From assembly GCF_000374465.1 (NCBI RefSeq), contig NZ_KB894529.1, positions 248,001 through 312,000 of the forward strand: a DNA stretch of 64,000 nucleotides, in the 5' to 3' direction. Shown here piece after piece: positions 1 through 9,556 of this stretch. The notes beneath the pieces were generated by a model. That model saw nothing but the letters and a program-made list of their open reading frames with translations, did not search any database and was not told where the DNA came from. Origin of the DNA: Ahrensia kielensis DSM 5890 (GTDB taxonomy: Bacteria; Pseudomonadota; Alphaproteobacteria; Rhizobiales; Rhizobiaceae). The translations under genes and the position numbers were made by a program. How positions within the stretch are numbered: the first letter of the stretch is position 1; each line of letters begins with the position of its first letter.

Positions 1-751
1 GCATCCCAGCCATTGTCGGGAGCAATATAATTGCAGCAACAGCAGGCGCTACAATCAACGATGTCTTCGACCCTGTTTGTGCAATGAAGAAAAGAGCAAG
101 TAACCCAATCGCCGCACCACTAATCCAACGGCCTCGACGTATCAAATAAACACCAGCAAACGCTATGACAGCCATTATAGGCCCAGTTATATTTTTATGA
201 ATATAGATGCCGCGCCATAACCCGCCATGTTGTGATTCTGATTCAAAGAATTGGTGAATGGCGGCGTTTGGCCATAACACAACACCTGCATATGACAATC
301 CAAGCACAAGAAAACACGCAACTGCCAGCACTTTGCTTAATTCATCTGCAGTTCGTGGCAGCACGATAAAGCTTGCCGCCAGTAAAAATGCAATCAATGT
401 AAATGCAACAGCGCGATGTGCATCAGCTGGAACTGGTGAGGATGTGGTCGAGAAAATAAATAGTGCGATTATGAGTATCCACGGCACACTAAGATAGGTA
501 AAAATCGCGCGTCGGTCGATAGTGCTCAATAGTGTAAACAGTGTTGCAGCCAACAAACCAGTATAACCGAACTGATTGAGAAGCGAACTTTGGATCTCTT
601 GCGTAGAACCACCGGCAAAAGGTCGAAAGGAAACCCAAATCAACGCAAGAACAGCGACAGCCAAAATAGGCCGTAGCTCTGAAAAGATTATGGCGGGCGA
701 TATGCCCTGCTTATCAGTTCTGTTCTGGATTGCGATATTGTTCATTGGCAT
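1..751 (-). CDS. O-antigen ligase/polymerase-like membrane protein (Wzy/ExoQ type), 3' end outside window
   Basis: The reverse strand is open from an ATG at 751 (a second in-frame ATG at 745) to the window edge, giving at least 250 residues with no stop. The product is very hydrophobic, with several predicted membrane helices, and contains the stretch GLWRGIYIHKNITGP followed by FFIAQTGSKTS, the pattern seen before the large periplasmic loop of O-antigen ligase/Wzy (Wzy_C) proteins. Such proteins polymerise or ligate lipid-linked polysaccharide repeat units at the periplasmic face of the inner membrane. The start overlaps the end of the upstream GT2 gene by 38 bases, which suggests translational coupling. 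Its place beside glycosyltransferases, a flippase and a Wzz-like gene supports a Wzy-dependent exopolysaccharide pathway. Ligase versus polymerase cannot be decided because the C-terminus is missing. Confidence 0.8.
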   Translation of the reverse strand, partial: MPMNNIAIQNRTDKQGISPAIIFSELRPILAVAVLALIWVSFRPFAGGSTQEIQSSLLNQFGYTGLLAATLFTLLSTIDRRAIFTYLSVPWILIIALFIFSTTSSPVPADAHRAVAFTLIAFLLAASFIVLPRTADELSKVLAVACFLVLGLSYAGVVLWPNAAIHQFFESESQHGGLWRGIYIHKNITGPIMAVIAFAGVYLIRRGRWISGAAIGLLALFFIAQTGSKTSLIVAPAVAAIILLPTMAGM

Positions 752-1706
752 ACCCAAACTCGGATGCGATGCGCCCAAGTGCAATATGAACCGGATATAG
801 AGAACTCAATACCGAACCGGATCTTACAAGTTGAAACAATGACCGTACTGGCGATACAGCCAGCAAAGCTAATGAATGAAGAATGACTTTAAGGTGGCCC
901 CATGTGCTTTTTGCACGCCGATGGGCAATGAGCGCCGAAAGCTGGCCGTTGCGTAGAGCGCGCTTTTGTATCCAGCCCCATGTCACACGGCGTTCTGGTA
1001 CAGTTTCGTGAATTTCTGCTTCTGCGCACCAAGCAAAATCAAACCCTTTGTCTTTAGCACGCCGCATCAGATCAGCGTCGCCGCCGCCAGTAAAATTAAA
1101 AGCAAGATCAAAAAATGGTTGAGGCATTGCCTTTAATGCATCTCTGCGCACCAAAAGATTGCCGGACGAATAAAGAATATCCACCATGCCCGTTGTCTCG
1201 TAATGCGGCTTGAAGACCTGATGGGACTTCCATTTTTCATTAACGACGCCTTCAAAGACAGGAAGCTGCGGCCCCCCGACAAAAGAGGCGTCTTGCTTTT
1301 CAGCAGTTGCACAAAGATTTTCCAACCATTGTGGAGCAGCAATTTCATCGTCGTCAATAACTGCAATATATTTGAGGTTTGGAAACTGGGTCAAAGCTGT
1401 GAACCAACCGGCATTATAAGCGCAGCAATTGCCACGATCATGGGCAATGATAATAAGGCCGTTATGCGTGCCATCTTCGAAAAGAGGTGAACAAGCATTA
1501 GCGCCTTCACGCGCTTCAGCTTCATTTTCCATCACGATAATAGCAACAATGTGCTGTGTTTTCTGATTGCTAACACTACGCAATGTTTCAAGCACATGTT
1601 CTGGACGTTTAAACGTTGGAATCGTCACCACGATATCAACTGCAGCGCAATCCAGATCCGGTGTCTGGGCTACCAATGATATGTTATCTGCCAATCGCTG
1701 TTTCAT
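714..1706 (-). CDS. Family 2 glycosyltransferase
   Basis: A 330-residue GT2-fold protein. The N-terminal nucleotide-sugar region begins DIVVTIPTFKRPEHV, the metal-binding acidic motif is VIDDDE, and a later GGGDADLMRRA segment matches the acceptor-side ED/DAD motif of this family. It should transfer a sugar from an NDP-sugar to a growing lipid-linked glycan on the cytoplasmic face. The start at 1706 (MKQRLADN) is preferred over the ATG at 1745, which would add 13 non-family residues. The gene is divergent from the GT4 gene at 1852, and its end overlaps the Wzy-like gene downstream on the same strand. The exact sugar and linkage cannot be inferred. Confidence 0.85.
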   Translation of the reverse strand: MKQRLADNISLVAQTPDLDCAAVDIVVTIPTFKRPEHVLETLRSVSNQKTQHIVAIIVMENEAEAREGANACSPLFEDGTHNGLIIIAHDRGNCCAYNAGWFTALTQFPNLKYIAVIDDDEIAAPQWLENLCATAEKQDASFVGGPQLPVFEGVVNEKWKSHQVFKPHYETTGMVDILYSSGNLLVRRDALKAMPQPFFDLAFNFTGGGDADLMRRAKDKGFDFAWCAEAEIHETVPERRVTWGWIQKRALRNGQLSALIAHRRAKSTWGHLKVILHSLALLAVSPVRSLFQLVRSGSVLSSLYPVHIALGRIASEFGYANEQYRNPEQN

Positions 1707-1851
1707 GATGATGCCTGTTTCCACGCCACTACTTATCGTTAACAAGTGCTACAGAAGCGTTAAAAACAACAAAGTTCATGTTTTTCCAATTAGATTAAGG
1801 CTGAGTTCAGAAAAGAGTGCTAAACGCACCATGATTAACTCGGGAAGAAAT

Positions 1852-3018
1852 ATGCATCTGGTTTTTGCATCATCACTTGTGCCCTGCGGGGCACCAGAAA
1901 GCGGTTTTGATATCGCAAATCATGCTGTTGTTGGTGCGCTGCGCCGTGCCGGCGTGAAAGTGACCCATTTTGGCTTCAAATGGCCCGGCGTTGAACTGGC
2001 CGATCCGGACAATACTGTCTGTCTTGGCGAGATTGACCCTAAGACTGACACCGCCTCAACCAAGCAAAAGCTGCTTTGGCTGGCAAAGGCGATTGCAAAT
2101 GGCAGCACCTTTTCGTCTGCAAAATTAAAGGTGATGGATGATCAGGCTTTACGTGCAGCATTTGAAACGATTGAGAATGTGGACGGCGTCGTTTTAAACG
2201 GTGTTCCGCTCGCTGGTGCATTTGAGAAAACTCTCACGGCAAAACCTTTCATATTCATCGCACATAATGTTGAGCATATTTCCGCGCAAGCAAATGCAAA
2301 GGCAGCCAGCAGCATCATTGAAAAATTGATGTTTCAGCGCGAGGCAAAACATCTTGAGAAGCTTGAAAAACGGCTCGCTAAAAAAGCGCAATTCGTACTG
2401 ACTTTTGCAGATGAAGACCGAGCACCCCTTGGCGTTGATGGTGATGAGCGCTCGCTCTGCCTGCCGCTGGTTACGCCAAAAGCTGAAAACTACAAGGATG
2501 GCCGCATTAAGGCATTCGATATCGGTATGATCGGCACATGGACATGGGCACCTAATCGCATTGGCCTTGAGTGGATGCTACAGGAGGTCATGCCGCATTT
2601 ACCGGACGGTATAACACTTGCCATTGCTGGAAAATTACCAAAGGGCTTTCCGCAACGTGACAAGCGCGTTCAGTTTCTTGGCCGTGTTCTCAATGCAAAA
2701 GACTTCTTACGTCAATGCCGTGTTATTGCATTAACATCGCGCGAGGGAACCGGCGTTCAATTAAAAACGATTGAAACCTTCGAAATGGGCCTACCAGCGG
2801 TAGCGACACACTCATCTATTCGGGCAATTGCAAATCTGCCAAGCAATGTCCGTATGGCCGATACAGGCAAGGAGTTTGCAAAAACACTCGCCGACCATGT
2901 GCTTGATGTTAGAACTAACGTCATTGGCGATATAGATGGATCAACCTTTCGCAGCTCACAGATCGAACGCATGGACGAAATCATGCAGACGGCGCTGAAC
3001 AAGATGTCTGGGAAATAA
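1852..3018 (+). CDS. Family 4-type glycosyltransferase (GT-B fold)
   Basis: A 388-residue GT-B glycosyltransferase. The N-terminal domain begins MHLVFASSLVPCGAPESGF and has the acceptor-side motif FIAHNVEH. The C-terminal domain carries the nucleotide-binding strand pattern FLGRVLN and the donor-site run TSREGTGVQLKTIETFEMG, where GTGVQLK...E corresponds to the usual GxGxxxK...E region. The open frame extends upstream to 1567, but that part overlaps the divergent GT2 gene and lacks family similarity; a GGAAG ribosome site six bases before 1852 fixes the start. It is followed four bases later by the WecG/TagA-type gene, so the three plus-strand genes from 1852 to 4665 look like one operon for repeat-unit assembly. 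Confidence 0.88.
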   Translation: MHLVFASSLVPCGAPESGFDIANHAVVGALRRAGVKVTHFGFKWPGVELADPDNTVCLGEIDPKTDTASTKQKLLWLAKAIANGSTFSSAKLKVMDDQALRAAFETIENVDGVVLNGVPLAGAFEKTLTAKPFIFIAHNVEHISAQANAKAASSIIEKLMFQREAKHLEKLEKRLAKKAQFVLTFADEDRAPLGVDGDERSLCLPLVTPKAENYKDGRIKAFDIGMIGTWTWAPNRIGLEWMLQEVMPHLPDGITLAIAGKLPKGFPQRDKRVQFLGRVLNAKDFLRQCRVIALTSREGTGVQLKTIETFEMGLPAVATHSSIRAIANLPSNVRMADTGKEFAKTLADHVLDVRTNVIGDIDGSTFRSSQIERMDEIMQTALNKMSGK

Positions 3019-3022
3019 TGTT

Positions 3023-3790
3023 ATGCAAGACGATCTGCCGACGCTTGATATAACCGGAACACAGGTTGCTAATCTCAGCCAATCCGAAGCACTCGCTTTT
3101 ATTCATGGTCGGATCGCTTCAAAGCTGTTCACAACTGTAAATTATTTAAATGCGCATTGCGCCAATGTTGCATGGGCCAATAACGCATATCGGCAGGTGC
3201 TTAAACAATGCACCGTTTTGCCCGATGGTGTCGGTGTCGATATTGCCGCAAAAATATTGCATGGGCAGAAATTCAAATCGAATTTGAATGGCACAGATTT
3301 TACGCCCTTGGTGCTAACTTCAGCGCCCGCACCTTTAAAAGTTGCTCTTTATGGCGCAGCGCCAACCATTGCCCAAAAAGCTGCACAAAAACTGTCGGCA
3401 CTCGATGAAAGACACGATATTCAAGTTGTTGGTCACGGATTTATCAATCAAGACGAACAAGGTGACATGCTTGCTGCCCTTGCAGATTATCAACCTGATA
3501 TTTTGCTTGTAGCGCTAGGTGTGCCACGCCAAGAATTTTGGATTTCAAACAACATCAAACCAGAACATTGTACTGTTGTGTTTGGTGTTGGTGCACTTTT
3601 TGATTTTCTAGCCGACAATGTAAAGCGTGCGCCAAAATGGGCACGCGATCTAAGAATTGAATGGGTTTACCGATTGCTTCAAGAGCCCAGCCGCATGTGG
3701 CGACGCTATATTCTCGGCAATCCGCTATTTATTTTTCACGTATTACATTACAAATTTTTTGCTCAACATCGCAGAAACAATAAAATATGA
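3023..3790 (+). CDS. WecG/TagA/CpsF family glycosyltransferase (GT26)
   Basis: A 255-residue protein with the full GT26 pattern: an N-terminal VNYLNAHCANVAWAN segment, the catalytic LPDGVGVDIA motif with its conserved Asp, NLNGTDFTP, then VALGVPRQEFWI and VFGVGALFDFLA. Family members such as WecG and TagA add ManNAc(A)-type sugars to lipid-linked GlcNAc. The C-terminal basic and aromatic tail (WARDLRIEWVYRLLQEPSRMWRRY) is typical and likely gives peripheral membrane contact. It overlaps the next gene by four bases (ATGA), which indicates translational coupling. The sugar used here is unknown. Confidence 0.93.
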   Translation: MQDDLPTLDITGTQVANLSQSEALAFIHGRIASKLFTTVNYLNAHCANVAWANNAYRQVLKQCTVLPDGVGVDIAAKILHGQKFKSNLNGTDFTPLVLTSAPAPLKVALYGAAPTIAQKAAQKLSALDERHDIQVVGHGFINQDEQGDMLAALADYQPDILLVALGVPRQEFWISNNIKPEHCTVVFGVGALFDFLADNVKRAPKWARDLRIEWVYRLLQEPSRMWRRYILGNPLFIFHVLHYKFFAQHRRNNKI

Positions 3791-4665
3791 CAAAAACCAA
3801 CGCCATCATTACTGCCAGCTATGCACCTGATTTTGAACGTTGCAAAATCCTGTGTGAAAGCATGGACCGATACGCAACCGGTTATGAATGTCATTACATT
3901 CTCGTGGATGTGCCTGACCTAGCCCTTTTCAAACAATTGGAAGGGCCGAAGCGTAAAATAATCACCGATAAGCAATTGCTGCCTTGGTGGTTATACCGCG
4001 TTCCAAAACTATTATCGCCTAATGGTCGCCGCGTTTGGGTAAGCCCACTCACAGTGCCCTTACATGGCTGGCACGTTCAACAAATCAAACGGATTGCAGT
4101 CGCATTTTTACTGACCGAAGACGCTCTTTTATATTGTGATTCAGATACTGTATTTGTGAAACCTTTCAATGTTCAAGACATTTGGCATGGCGATGCCTTG
4201 CGTTTATGGCGTGAAGAAAAAGGCGCGCTTTTTGCTGAAAGCGATCACCTTCAATGGAAGGCGCATGCAGGACGCGCATTAAGTATTCCAGAGGCGGAAC
4301 AGTCTGAGCATAATTATGTTTGCACATTTTTAAGTTGGAACCGCCAGACCGTCATCGACATGTGCGATCATATGGCAACCAAGCATGGCAGACCTTGGAT
4401 TTCTGTGATTGGTGCTAACCGAAAATTCTCCGAATGCATGCTTTATGGTGCTTATGTCGACAGCATTTTAAAGGGCGCAGGCCATTGGGGAACGGACGTT
4501 ATGCTATGCCCGATGTGTTGGTTTGACCCGGCACCAAGCGATGAAGAACTGATCAAGTTCATGAATGACTTAACGCAGGAGCAAGTTGCATTTGGTGTGC
4601 AATCCTTCATTCCTATGGACCCGCAAAAGTTTCGTGAACTAACCTCTGGCTATAAACCGAATTAA
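3787..4665 (+). CDS. DUF6492 family, glycosyltransferase-like protein
   Basis: A 292-residue soluble protein with a GT-A-like acidic motif, LLYCDSDTVFVKPF, resembling the DxD metal site of nucleotide-sugar transferases. An early ITASYAPDFERCKIL strand and a late HWGTDVMLCPMCW segment are also present. This pattern matches the DUF6492 family found in alphaproteobacterial polysaccharide clusters. Activity has to be inferred from the fold and neighbours; the acceptor is unknown. It starts inside the end of the GT26 gene (ATGA overlap) and ends seven bases before the convergent flippase gene, with no obvious terminator between them. Confidence 0.75.
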   Translation: MTKTNAIITASYAPDFERCKILCESMDRYATGYECHYILVDVPDLALFKQLEGPKRKIITDKQLLPWWLYRVPKLLSPNGRRVWVSPLTVPLHGWHVQQIKRIAVAFLLTEDALLYCDSDTVFVKPFNVQDIWHGDALRLWREEKGALFAESDHLQWKAHAGRALSIPEAEQSEHNYVCTFLSWNRQTVIDMCDHMATKHGRPWISVIGANRKFSECMLYGAYVDSILKGAGHWGTDVMLCPMCWFDPAPSDEELIKFMNDLTQEQVAFGVQSFIPMDPQKFRELTSGYKPN

Positions 4666-4671
4666 TAACAC

Positions 4672-5961
4672 TCAGACGCGAATTGCTGGTTTTTTAAGCG
4701 ATGTATAGGTGAGTACGAGCGAGACAGCGTAGAGCGCTGCAAATACAGCATTTATCCAGACCATCCACTGCGAGGGCGCATTATATGTGCTGAGCAACCA
4801 GACAAGCAGCACTGCTTTTAATATACCCAGCACAAGATAATTCAGCAGGCGCTGAAAGCTTTGACCGCGCCCATAGAGCAATTCAGCTTGGTATTCTATA
4901 AGGTTGCGGAACGCAGGCACTAGCAACACAATCGCCATATAGGGTGCAATTTGAGCGACATTATCACCAAGCAAATTCGGTTTGATGAAAAGTGCTAAAG
5001 CGATACATGCAATCGCAGCGACAGAGACGAAAAAGACCCCTACTTCAAATCCAATCCGCATCCTCATTGAATTCATTAATTCAGGTTTGCGCATTAAGCG
5101 CTGCGTCAGCAAGGTCGAGAAGGTTCGAACCGGCATAGCCGTCAAATCCACCAACCGCATGATGATTGAATATAGGCCCGCAGCGACACTGCCGCCTATG
5201 GCCAGCACAACCAGCTTATCAAGTTCGCTTTGTATGTAGAAAAGAACCTCTGCTCCTGAAACAGACAAAGCATCGGGAATACGGCGTATATAAAGTTTAG
5301 GAACGAAACGTAATTTTCTACGCGGATAAAAGAGTATTATCGCAATCATGGCCATCAAGGCTTGCGAGATTATATAAATCAAAGCCCAAGAGGCCAGATC
5401 CGGCTCGCTGCTGAGCGCAAAATACAGCGCTGCAAGCGCTTTGACAGAAAAGCCGAACACAATCACAATTGAGGCGAGACCAAACTTCTCCAACCCCTTA
5501 TTGACGTTGATGACGGCCTCAAGTGTGCGCCAAAACAAAACTTCTGTACCGGCGATCATCACAAAAACAACCAGAGGCATCAGGTTTGCGAAGAAAATGG
5601 TATGCACCGCCCAGCCAATGATAGCGACTAGCGGCAACGAAAGAGCAAGAGCAGCTAAATAACCAGCGGTATAAACGCCGATTAATCGCGGTTTGACTGT
5701 CGCAATGCGGTAAAGAGGCGATAGAAACCCGAACCCAGCTAAACGTGACAGAACAATACCGATGGAAGATGCGGTAGCAAAAAGGCCAAATTCCCCAATC
5801 GTCAACGTATTGGCGACAAGGTAGAAATAGAAAAGCTGAATAAAAAGGCGAATGCCATCACCGGAGAAAGCTTTTAGAAATTTGATCATAAGGGTGCGCC
5901 TGCCCTCACCGCCAATGGGCTGGACTTTGTAGTTTTGGGCTTTGATCGACGTTTCCACCAT
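4672..5961 (-). CDS. Wzx-like polysaccharide flippase (oligosaccharide/polysaccharide exporter superfamily)
   Basis: A 429-residue integral membrane protein with about twelve hydrophobic segments and few long loops, the architecture of Wzx/RfbX flippases in the MOP superfamily. The first helix region (FLKAFSGDGIRLFIQLFYFY) and the repeated small-residue-rich helices fit the family. It would move undecaprenyl-linked repeat units across the inner membrane for the Wzy-like protein. The ATG at 5961 gives a 25-residue polar leader; an internal ATG at 5886 (MIKFLKAFSG) is an alternative start. It is convergent with the DUF6492 gene and divergent from the Wzz-like gene at 6137. Confidence 0.82.
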   Translation of the reverse strand: MVETSIKAQNYKVQPIGGEGRRTLMIKFLKAFSGDGIRLFIQLFYFYLVANTLTIGEFGLFATASSIGIVLSRLAGFGFLSPLYRIATVKPRLIGVYTAGYLAALALSLPLVAIIGWAVHTIFFANLMPLVVFVMIAGTEVLFWRTLEAVINVNKGLEKFGLASIVIVFGFSVKALAALYFALSSEPDLASWALIYIISQALMAMIAIILFYPRRKLRFVPKLYIRRIPDALSVSGAEVLFYIQSELDKLVVLAIGGSVAAGLYSIIMRLVDLTAMPVRTFSTLLTQRLMRKPELMNSMRMRIGFEVGVFFVSVAAIACIALALFIKPNLLGDNVAQIAPYMAIVLLVPAFRNLIEYQAELLYGRGQSFQRLLNYLVLGILKAVLLVWLLSTYNAPSQWMVWINAVFAALYAVSLVLTYTSLKKPAIRV

Positions 5962-6136
5962 AGCCTAGTTCTAAGACGAAACGATTAAAATGCCGTTTCA
6001 AAATTCCTGACAACAGATGAATTTAATTTCAATTTCCAGCGCTGTTAATGCGAAAATTAACCTTTTGTTTGTCATAAAAATTTAGCGTGCATTTAGAAAT
6101 GACCGTCTTCATTTTGATGATGGCACATGGGCATGA

Positions 6137-8470
6137 ATGATGTTCGGCAACGGAAACGACAATAAACCTTCACTACTCATGCTCGCTAGCCGTGAGAATG
6201 AAGCTGTGCATCAAGATGCGAGTCGGTCCAATGTTCATGAACTCCATGCCGAAGCAGATTCTGTTAGCAAACACCGTCGTGCCCGTTCTGCGCGCCGTAC
6301 AGCAAAACCAAACGGATTTTTAGCTGCATTGGGCATGCAGAAAAATGAAAGCATCCAAGAAGATGCTGCACCTCATCTTTCTGCGAGACCGGAATTTAAC
6401 GATGCGCGCTCCGAGAGACATTTTGAGCAAGCAGCTTACCCTTCAGCGCCATCTCAAGAATATGATATGTCATATGACGCACCGCGCGATGAAGCATTTA
6501 AACCTTTGATTGATCCTGCAATTATGATCAGTGCGATTTGGCGCTGGCGCTGGCCTATCGTCGGGTTAACCTTGCTTGGCGGCGCATTAGGTGCTGCTTA
6601 TGCAATTAGCACGCCCAAAATATATAGCGCTTACACTCAGCTTATCGTTGATCCACGCCAAGTAAAATTGGTTGAACGTGATTTGACACCAGAGTTCTTG
6701 GGTAATGATGCTGCCCTGTCTATCGTTGACAGCCAACTTGAATCTGTGATTTCCACACCCGTTCTCAAGCGTGTGATTGCAAAGCTTAATCTTGATCAAG
6801 ATCCTGAATTTTCTGGAGAAAGCGATACTGGCCTTGCTTTATTTGATGGCATTTCATTTGTTCGCTCCTTATTCAGTGGTGAAAACCCGATAGAGGCTTC
6901 CGAGCGAGAAACTCTTAATTCTTTGCGTGAATCAGTTTACGCGAGCAGAACACCAAATACATTTGTTTTTACAATTGGTGCCCACTCCCACTCTCCCAAT
7001 AAAGCGGCAGAGATTGCTAATGCACTCTCAGAAGCATTCATCGAAAGTCAGAATGAAAAAAAATCTGACTCTGCTAAACAAGCAAGTAGTGCTCTAGACG
7101 GTCAATTGGCGGAATTGCAGGAAGCTGTTGAAAGCGCTGAACGGCGCGCTGAAGAATTTGCCCAAAGTAATAATTTACGCCGTGTCGAAGGGCTTACGCT
7201 AAGCGACACCAATCTTGTTGCTACTTCCAACCAGCTGACTGAGGCTCGTGCAGCAACCATTCGTGCGCAATCGCTTGCAGATGCAGCGCGGGAAGTCACC
7301 TTAAGCGACGCCATCAATGGCGGGTTACCGGCAGAACTTGCAACGACAGCGCTTACGACTTTTCGTTCGCAATATGCTTCTTTGGCGCAAAATGCTGCGT
7401 CACTGGAAGCAGCTCTTGGTCCACGTCATCCACGGTTGGAACAGGCTATCGTGACACGTGATGCCGCTAAGAAAGAAATATCTGCCGAGCTGAACCGCAT
7501 TGTTTCAGGAACACAGGCTAATTTACGTCGTGCAGTTCAAAATGAGCAAGAAATTGCCGCATCATTGGCGCGTGCCAAATCAGAGGCAGGCCAAGATGGC
7601 GATGCATTGATTAAGTTGCGCGAATTAGAAACAGAAATTTCGGCAGCACGCACAGTTTATCAAAATGCATTACTGCGCGCACGCGAAACAAACCAGCTCA
7701 GTGAATTGAGCAGTGTGAATGTCGATATCTTGGCAGAAGCAGATATTCCATCTTCACCATCTTCGACATCACGCAAAGTGGTCATGATGGGCGGGCTGAT
7801 GGGCGGGCTCATGCTCGGCTTGGGGCTTGCCTTTATCGCTGGGCTTCGTGACTGCTTAATGCCAAAAAATGCCCCTAACAAACCATCGCAGTCGCCCAAT
7901 GGCGGTCGATCAAGACGTCCTGAAAAAAGACAAAACCACAATCAAATGGGCACCGCATCTGCCCCTTTCGCACACAATCCATCACCTACAGCTTCAGCGG
8001 AAAGCGAGCAAAAAATGTACCCCGGAGCGCCTTATTATCCTTATGCAGCTGCGCAACAGCCAGAAGCCCATTCTATGCACCCGCAGCAACCAATGCCAAA
8101 CTATGTTCCGATGCAGCCGCATGGTTATCCTGCATATGGTCAGCCACCTCAGGTACAAGTTCACCCGATGCCGCAGCCGCCTATGCCTACTGGCTATGCG
8201 AACCATTATCCTCCACAGCAGCAAATGCCGCAATATCAACCGCACCCGCATATGGGTGGATATCCGTCGCCACAGCCAATGATGCAATCAGTGCCACAAT
8301 ATCCACCAATGCAACAGTGGCAACAACCAGCCCCCCCGCAGCAGGCTTATCCAACACATCAGATGCAAGAAGATGCTGAAATGGAAGAACTGCGCCAATC
8401 GGTTCAAGACATCCGCGATGTTGTTGACCAGCTGGCACAAAGACGGGGCACCAAACGCCGTTTCGGCTAG
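6137..8470 (+). CDS. Wzz/GumC-type polysaccharide co-polymerase without kinase domain, with Pro/Gln/His/Tyr-rich tail
   Basis: A 777-residue protein. Residues 1-120 are a polar cytoplasmic leader. A first membrane helix at about 135-157 (PIVGLTLLGGALGAAYA) is followed by the Wzz signature PKIYSAYTQLIVDPRQ, a long coiled-coil periplasmic domain (about 300-530) and a second helix at about 549-572 rich in Gly and Met. Family members set chain length in Wzy-dependent polysaccharide synthesis. Many relatives continue into a BY-kinase domain with Walker motifs; here none exists. Instead residues about 580-735 are low complexity, rich in Pro, Gln, Tyr, His and Met, and the protein ends in a short coiled coil (MEELRQSVQDIRDVVDQLAQ). 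It sits just after the flippase and glycosyltransferases, divergent from the flippase. Confidence 0.88.
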   Translation: MMFGNGNDNKPSLLMLASRENEAVHQDASRSNVHELHAEADSVSKHRRARSARRTAKPNGFLAALGMQKNESIQEDAAPHLSARPEFNDARSERHFEQAAYPSAPSQEYDMSYDAPRDEAFKPLIDPAIMISAIWRWRWPIVGLTLLGGALGAAYAISTPKIYSAYTQLIVDPRQVKLVERDLTPEFLGNDAALSIVDSQLESVISTPVLKRVIAKLNLDQDPEFSGESDTGLALFDGISFVRSLFSGENPIEASERETLNSLRESVYASRTPNTFVFTIGAHSHSPNKAAEIANALSEAFIESQNEKKSDSAKQASSALDGQLAELQEAVESAERRAEEFAQSNNLRRVEGLTLSDTNLVATSNQLTEARAATIRAQSLADAAREVTLSDAINGGLPAELATTALTTFRSQYASLAQNAASLEAALGPRHPRLEQAIVTRDAAKKEISAELNRIVSGTQANLRRAVQNEQEIAASLARAKSEAGQDGDALIKLRELETEISAARTVYQNALLRARETNQLSELSSVNVDILAEADIPSSPSSTSRKVVMMGGLMGGLMLGLGLAFIAGLRDCLMPKNAPNKPSQSPNGGRSRRPEKRQNHNQMGTASAPFAHNPSPTASAESEQKMYPGAPYYPYAAAQQPEAHSMHPQQPMPNYVPMQPHGYPAYGQPPQVQVHPMPQPPMPTGYANHYPPQQQMPQYQPHPHMGGYPSPQPMMQSVPQYPPMQQWQQPAPPQQAYPTHQMQEDAEMEELRQSVQDIRDVVDQLAQRRGTKRRFG

Positions 8471-8580
8471 CACTCTCGTTCTACTTGTGCAAAAAGCGCC
8501 ATAAGAAGGCGTGACCATGATGTCTAAGCATTTTTGTTTACGTCAAGGTCGCGCCAAATCTATTTATGGGATGCACAATC

Positions 8581-9480
8581 ATGGCTGATATTATTGATGG
8601 TAAAGCAATTGCTGCCGACGTAACGGCGAAAGTAAAGATCGTTGCAGATACACTTTTAGAAAAAACTGGCATCCAAACTGGTCTTGCCGTTGTGATTGTC
8701 GGCGAAGACCCTGCATCACAAGTTTACGTTGCCAATAAAGGCCGTACTGCCAAGGCCTGTGGTTTTCATTCTGTTGAACACAAATTACCGGAAGATACTT
8801 CTGAACAGGCGCTTGTCGATATTGTTGAAAGCCTGAACAATGATCCCGCGATCCACGGTATCCTTGTCCAATTGCCTTTGCCACAGCACATTGATGCTGG
8901 CCGTATTATCCAAACCATTGCACCTGAAAAAGACGTAGACGGATTTCATTTTATCAATGTCGGGAAACTGGGTACAGGCGAGATAGATACTGCGTTTGTG
9001 CCATGCACACCAGCAGGCTCCATGTTGCTAATCGAACGGGTGCTGGGCAAGGATTTATCTGGCAAAACGGCTGTCGTTGTCGGCCGCTCTAATATTGTTG
9101 GCAAACCGATGTTCAACTTATTACTTGCCGCCAATGCCACCGTTACCATAGCCCATTCCAGAACCCGTGATTTAGAGGCTCTTTGCAAAACAGCCGATAT
9201 TTTAATCGCAGCTGTTGGTCGCCCTCAGATGATTAAAGGCGACTGGGTGAAACCGGGAGCAGTGCTCATCGATGTTGGTATCAACCGGATTGATGCGCCT
9301 GAAAAAGGCGAAGGTAAAACACGGCTCGTCGGAGATGCAGACTTTGACAGCTGCCAAGCAGTTGCCAGTGCTATCACACCTGTACCAGGCGGCGTTGGGC
9401 CGATGACGATTGCGATGCTAATGGCAAATGCTGTGACCTCAGCCTATCGCAGCGCTGGCGAAGAAGCGCCAAGTTTCTAA
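8581..9480 (+). CDS. folD: Bifunctional methylenetetrahydrofolate dehydrogenase/cyclohydrolase
   Basis: A 299-residue FolD. Its two reactions interconvert 5,10-methylene-THF, 5,10-methenyl-THF and 10-formyl-THF in cytoplasmic one-carbon metabolism. Signatures seen: [16 protein letters not shown] near residue 45 (Tyr and Lys of the active site), [17 protein letters not shown], the NADP-site run [12 protein letters not shown] and the C-terminal [10 protein letters not shown]. The start at 8581 (MADIIDGK) matches the usual FolD N-terminus and length; an upstream in-frame ATG at 8566 would add five residues that do not fit. It ends 24 bases before a strong hairpin terminator that also faces the convergent edd gene. 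Confidence 0.97.
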   Translation: MADIIDGKAIAADVTAKVKIVADTLLEKTGIQTGLAVVIVGEDPASQVYVANKGRTAKACGFHSVEHKLPEDTSEQALVDIVESLNNDPAIHGILVQLPLPQHIDAGRIIQTIAPEKDVDGFHFINVGKLGTGEIDTAFVPCTPAGSMLLIERVLGKDLSGKTAVVVGRSNIVGKPMFNLLLAANATVTIAHSRTRDLEALCKTADILIAAVGRPQMIKGDWVKPGAVLIDVGINRIDAPEKGEGKTRLVGDADFDSCQAVASAITPVPGGVGPMTIAMLMANAVTSAYRSAGEEAPSF

Positions 9481-9504
9481 CGCTTCTTACATAAACTGGC
9501 TTTT

Positions 9505-9536
9505 AAAGCCGCATCAATTTTGATGCGGCTTTTCTT
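9505..9536. terminator. Intrinsic terminator between folD and edd
   Basis: A 12-bp perfect stem (AAAGCCGCATCA paired with TGATGCGGCTTT) with a four-base loop is followed by a T-rich run on the plus strand. It lies between convergent genes and can probably serve both, though the plus-strand T-tract is better. Confidence 0.85.
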
Positions 9537-9556
9537 TATTCAAAGGCGCGTTCTAA

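Noticed and set aside
1567-1851. N-terminal extension of the GT4 gene
   Set aside because: It overlaps the divergent GT2 gene, lacks family similarity, and a good ribosome site stands before 1852.
6044-6062. CtrA-like TTAA...TTAAC before the Wzz-like gene
   Set aside because: The spacer is eight bases instead of seven and the region is AT-rich.
7869-8518. Several overlapping ORFs in the 3' part of the Wzz-like gene
   Set aside because: They arise from the biased Pro/Gln/His codons of the tail and have no ribosome sites.
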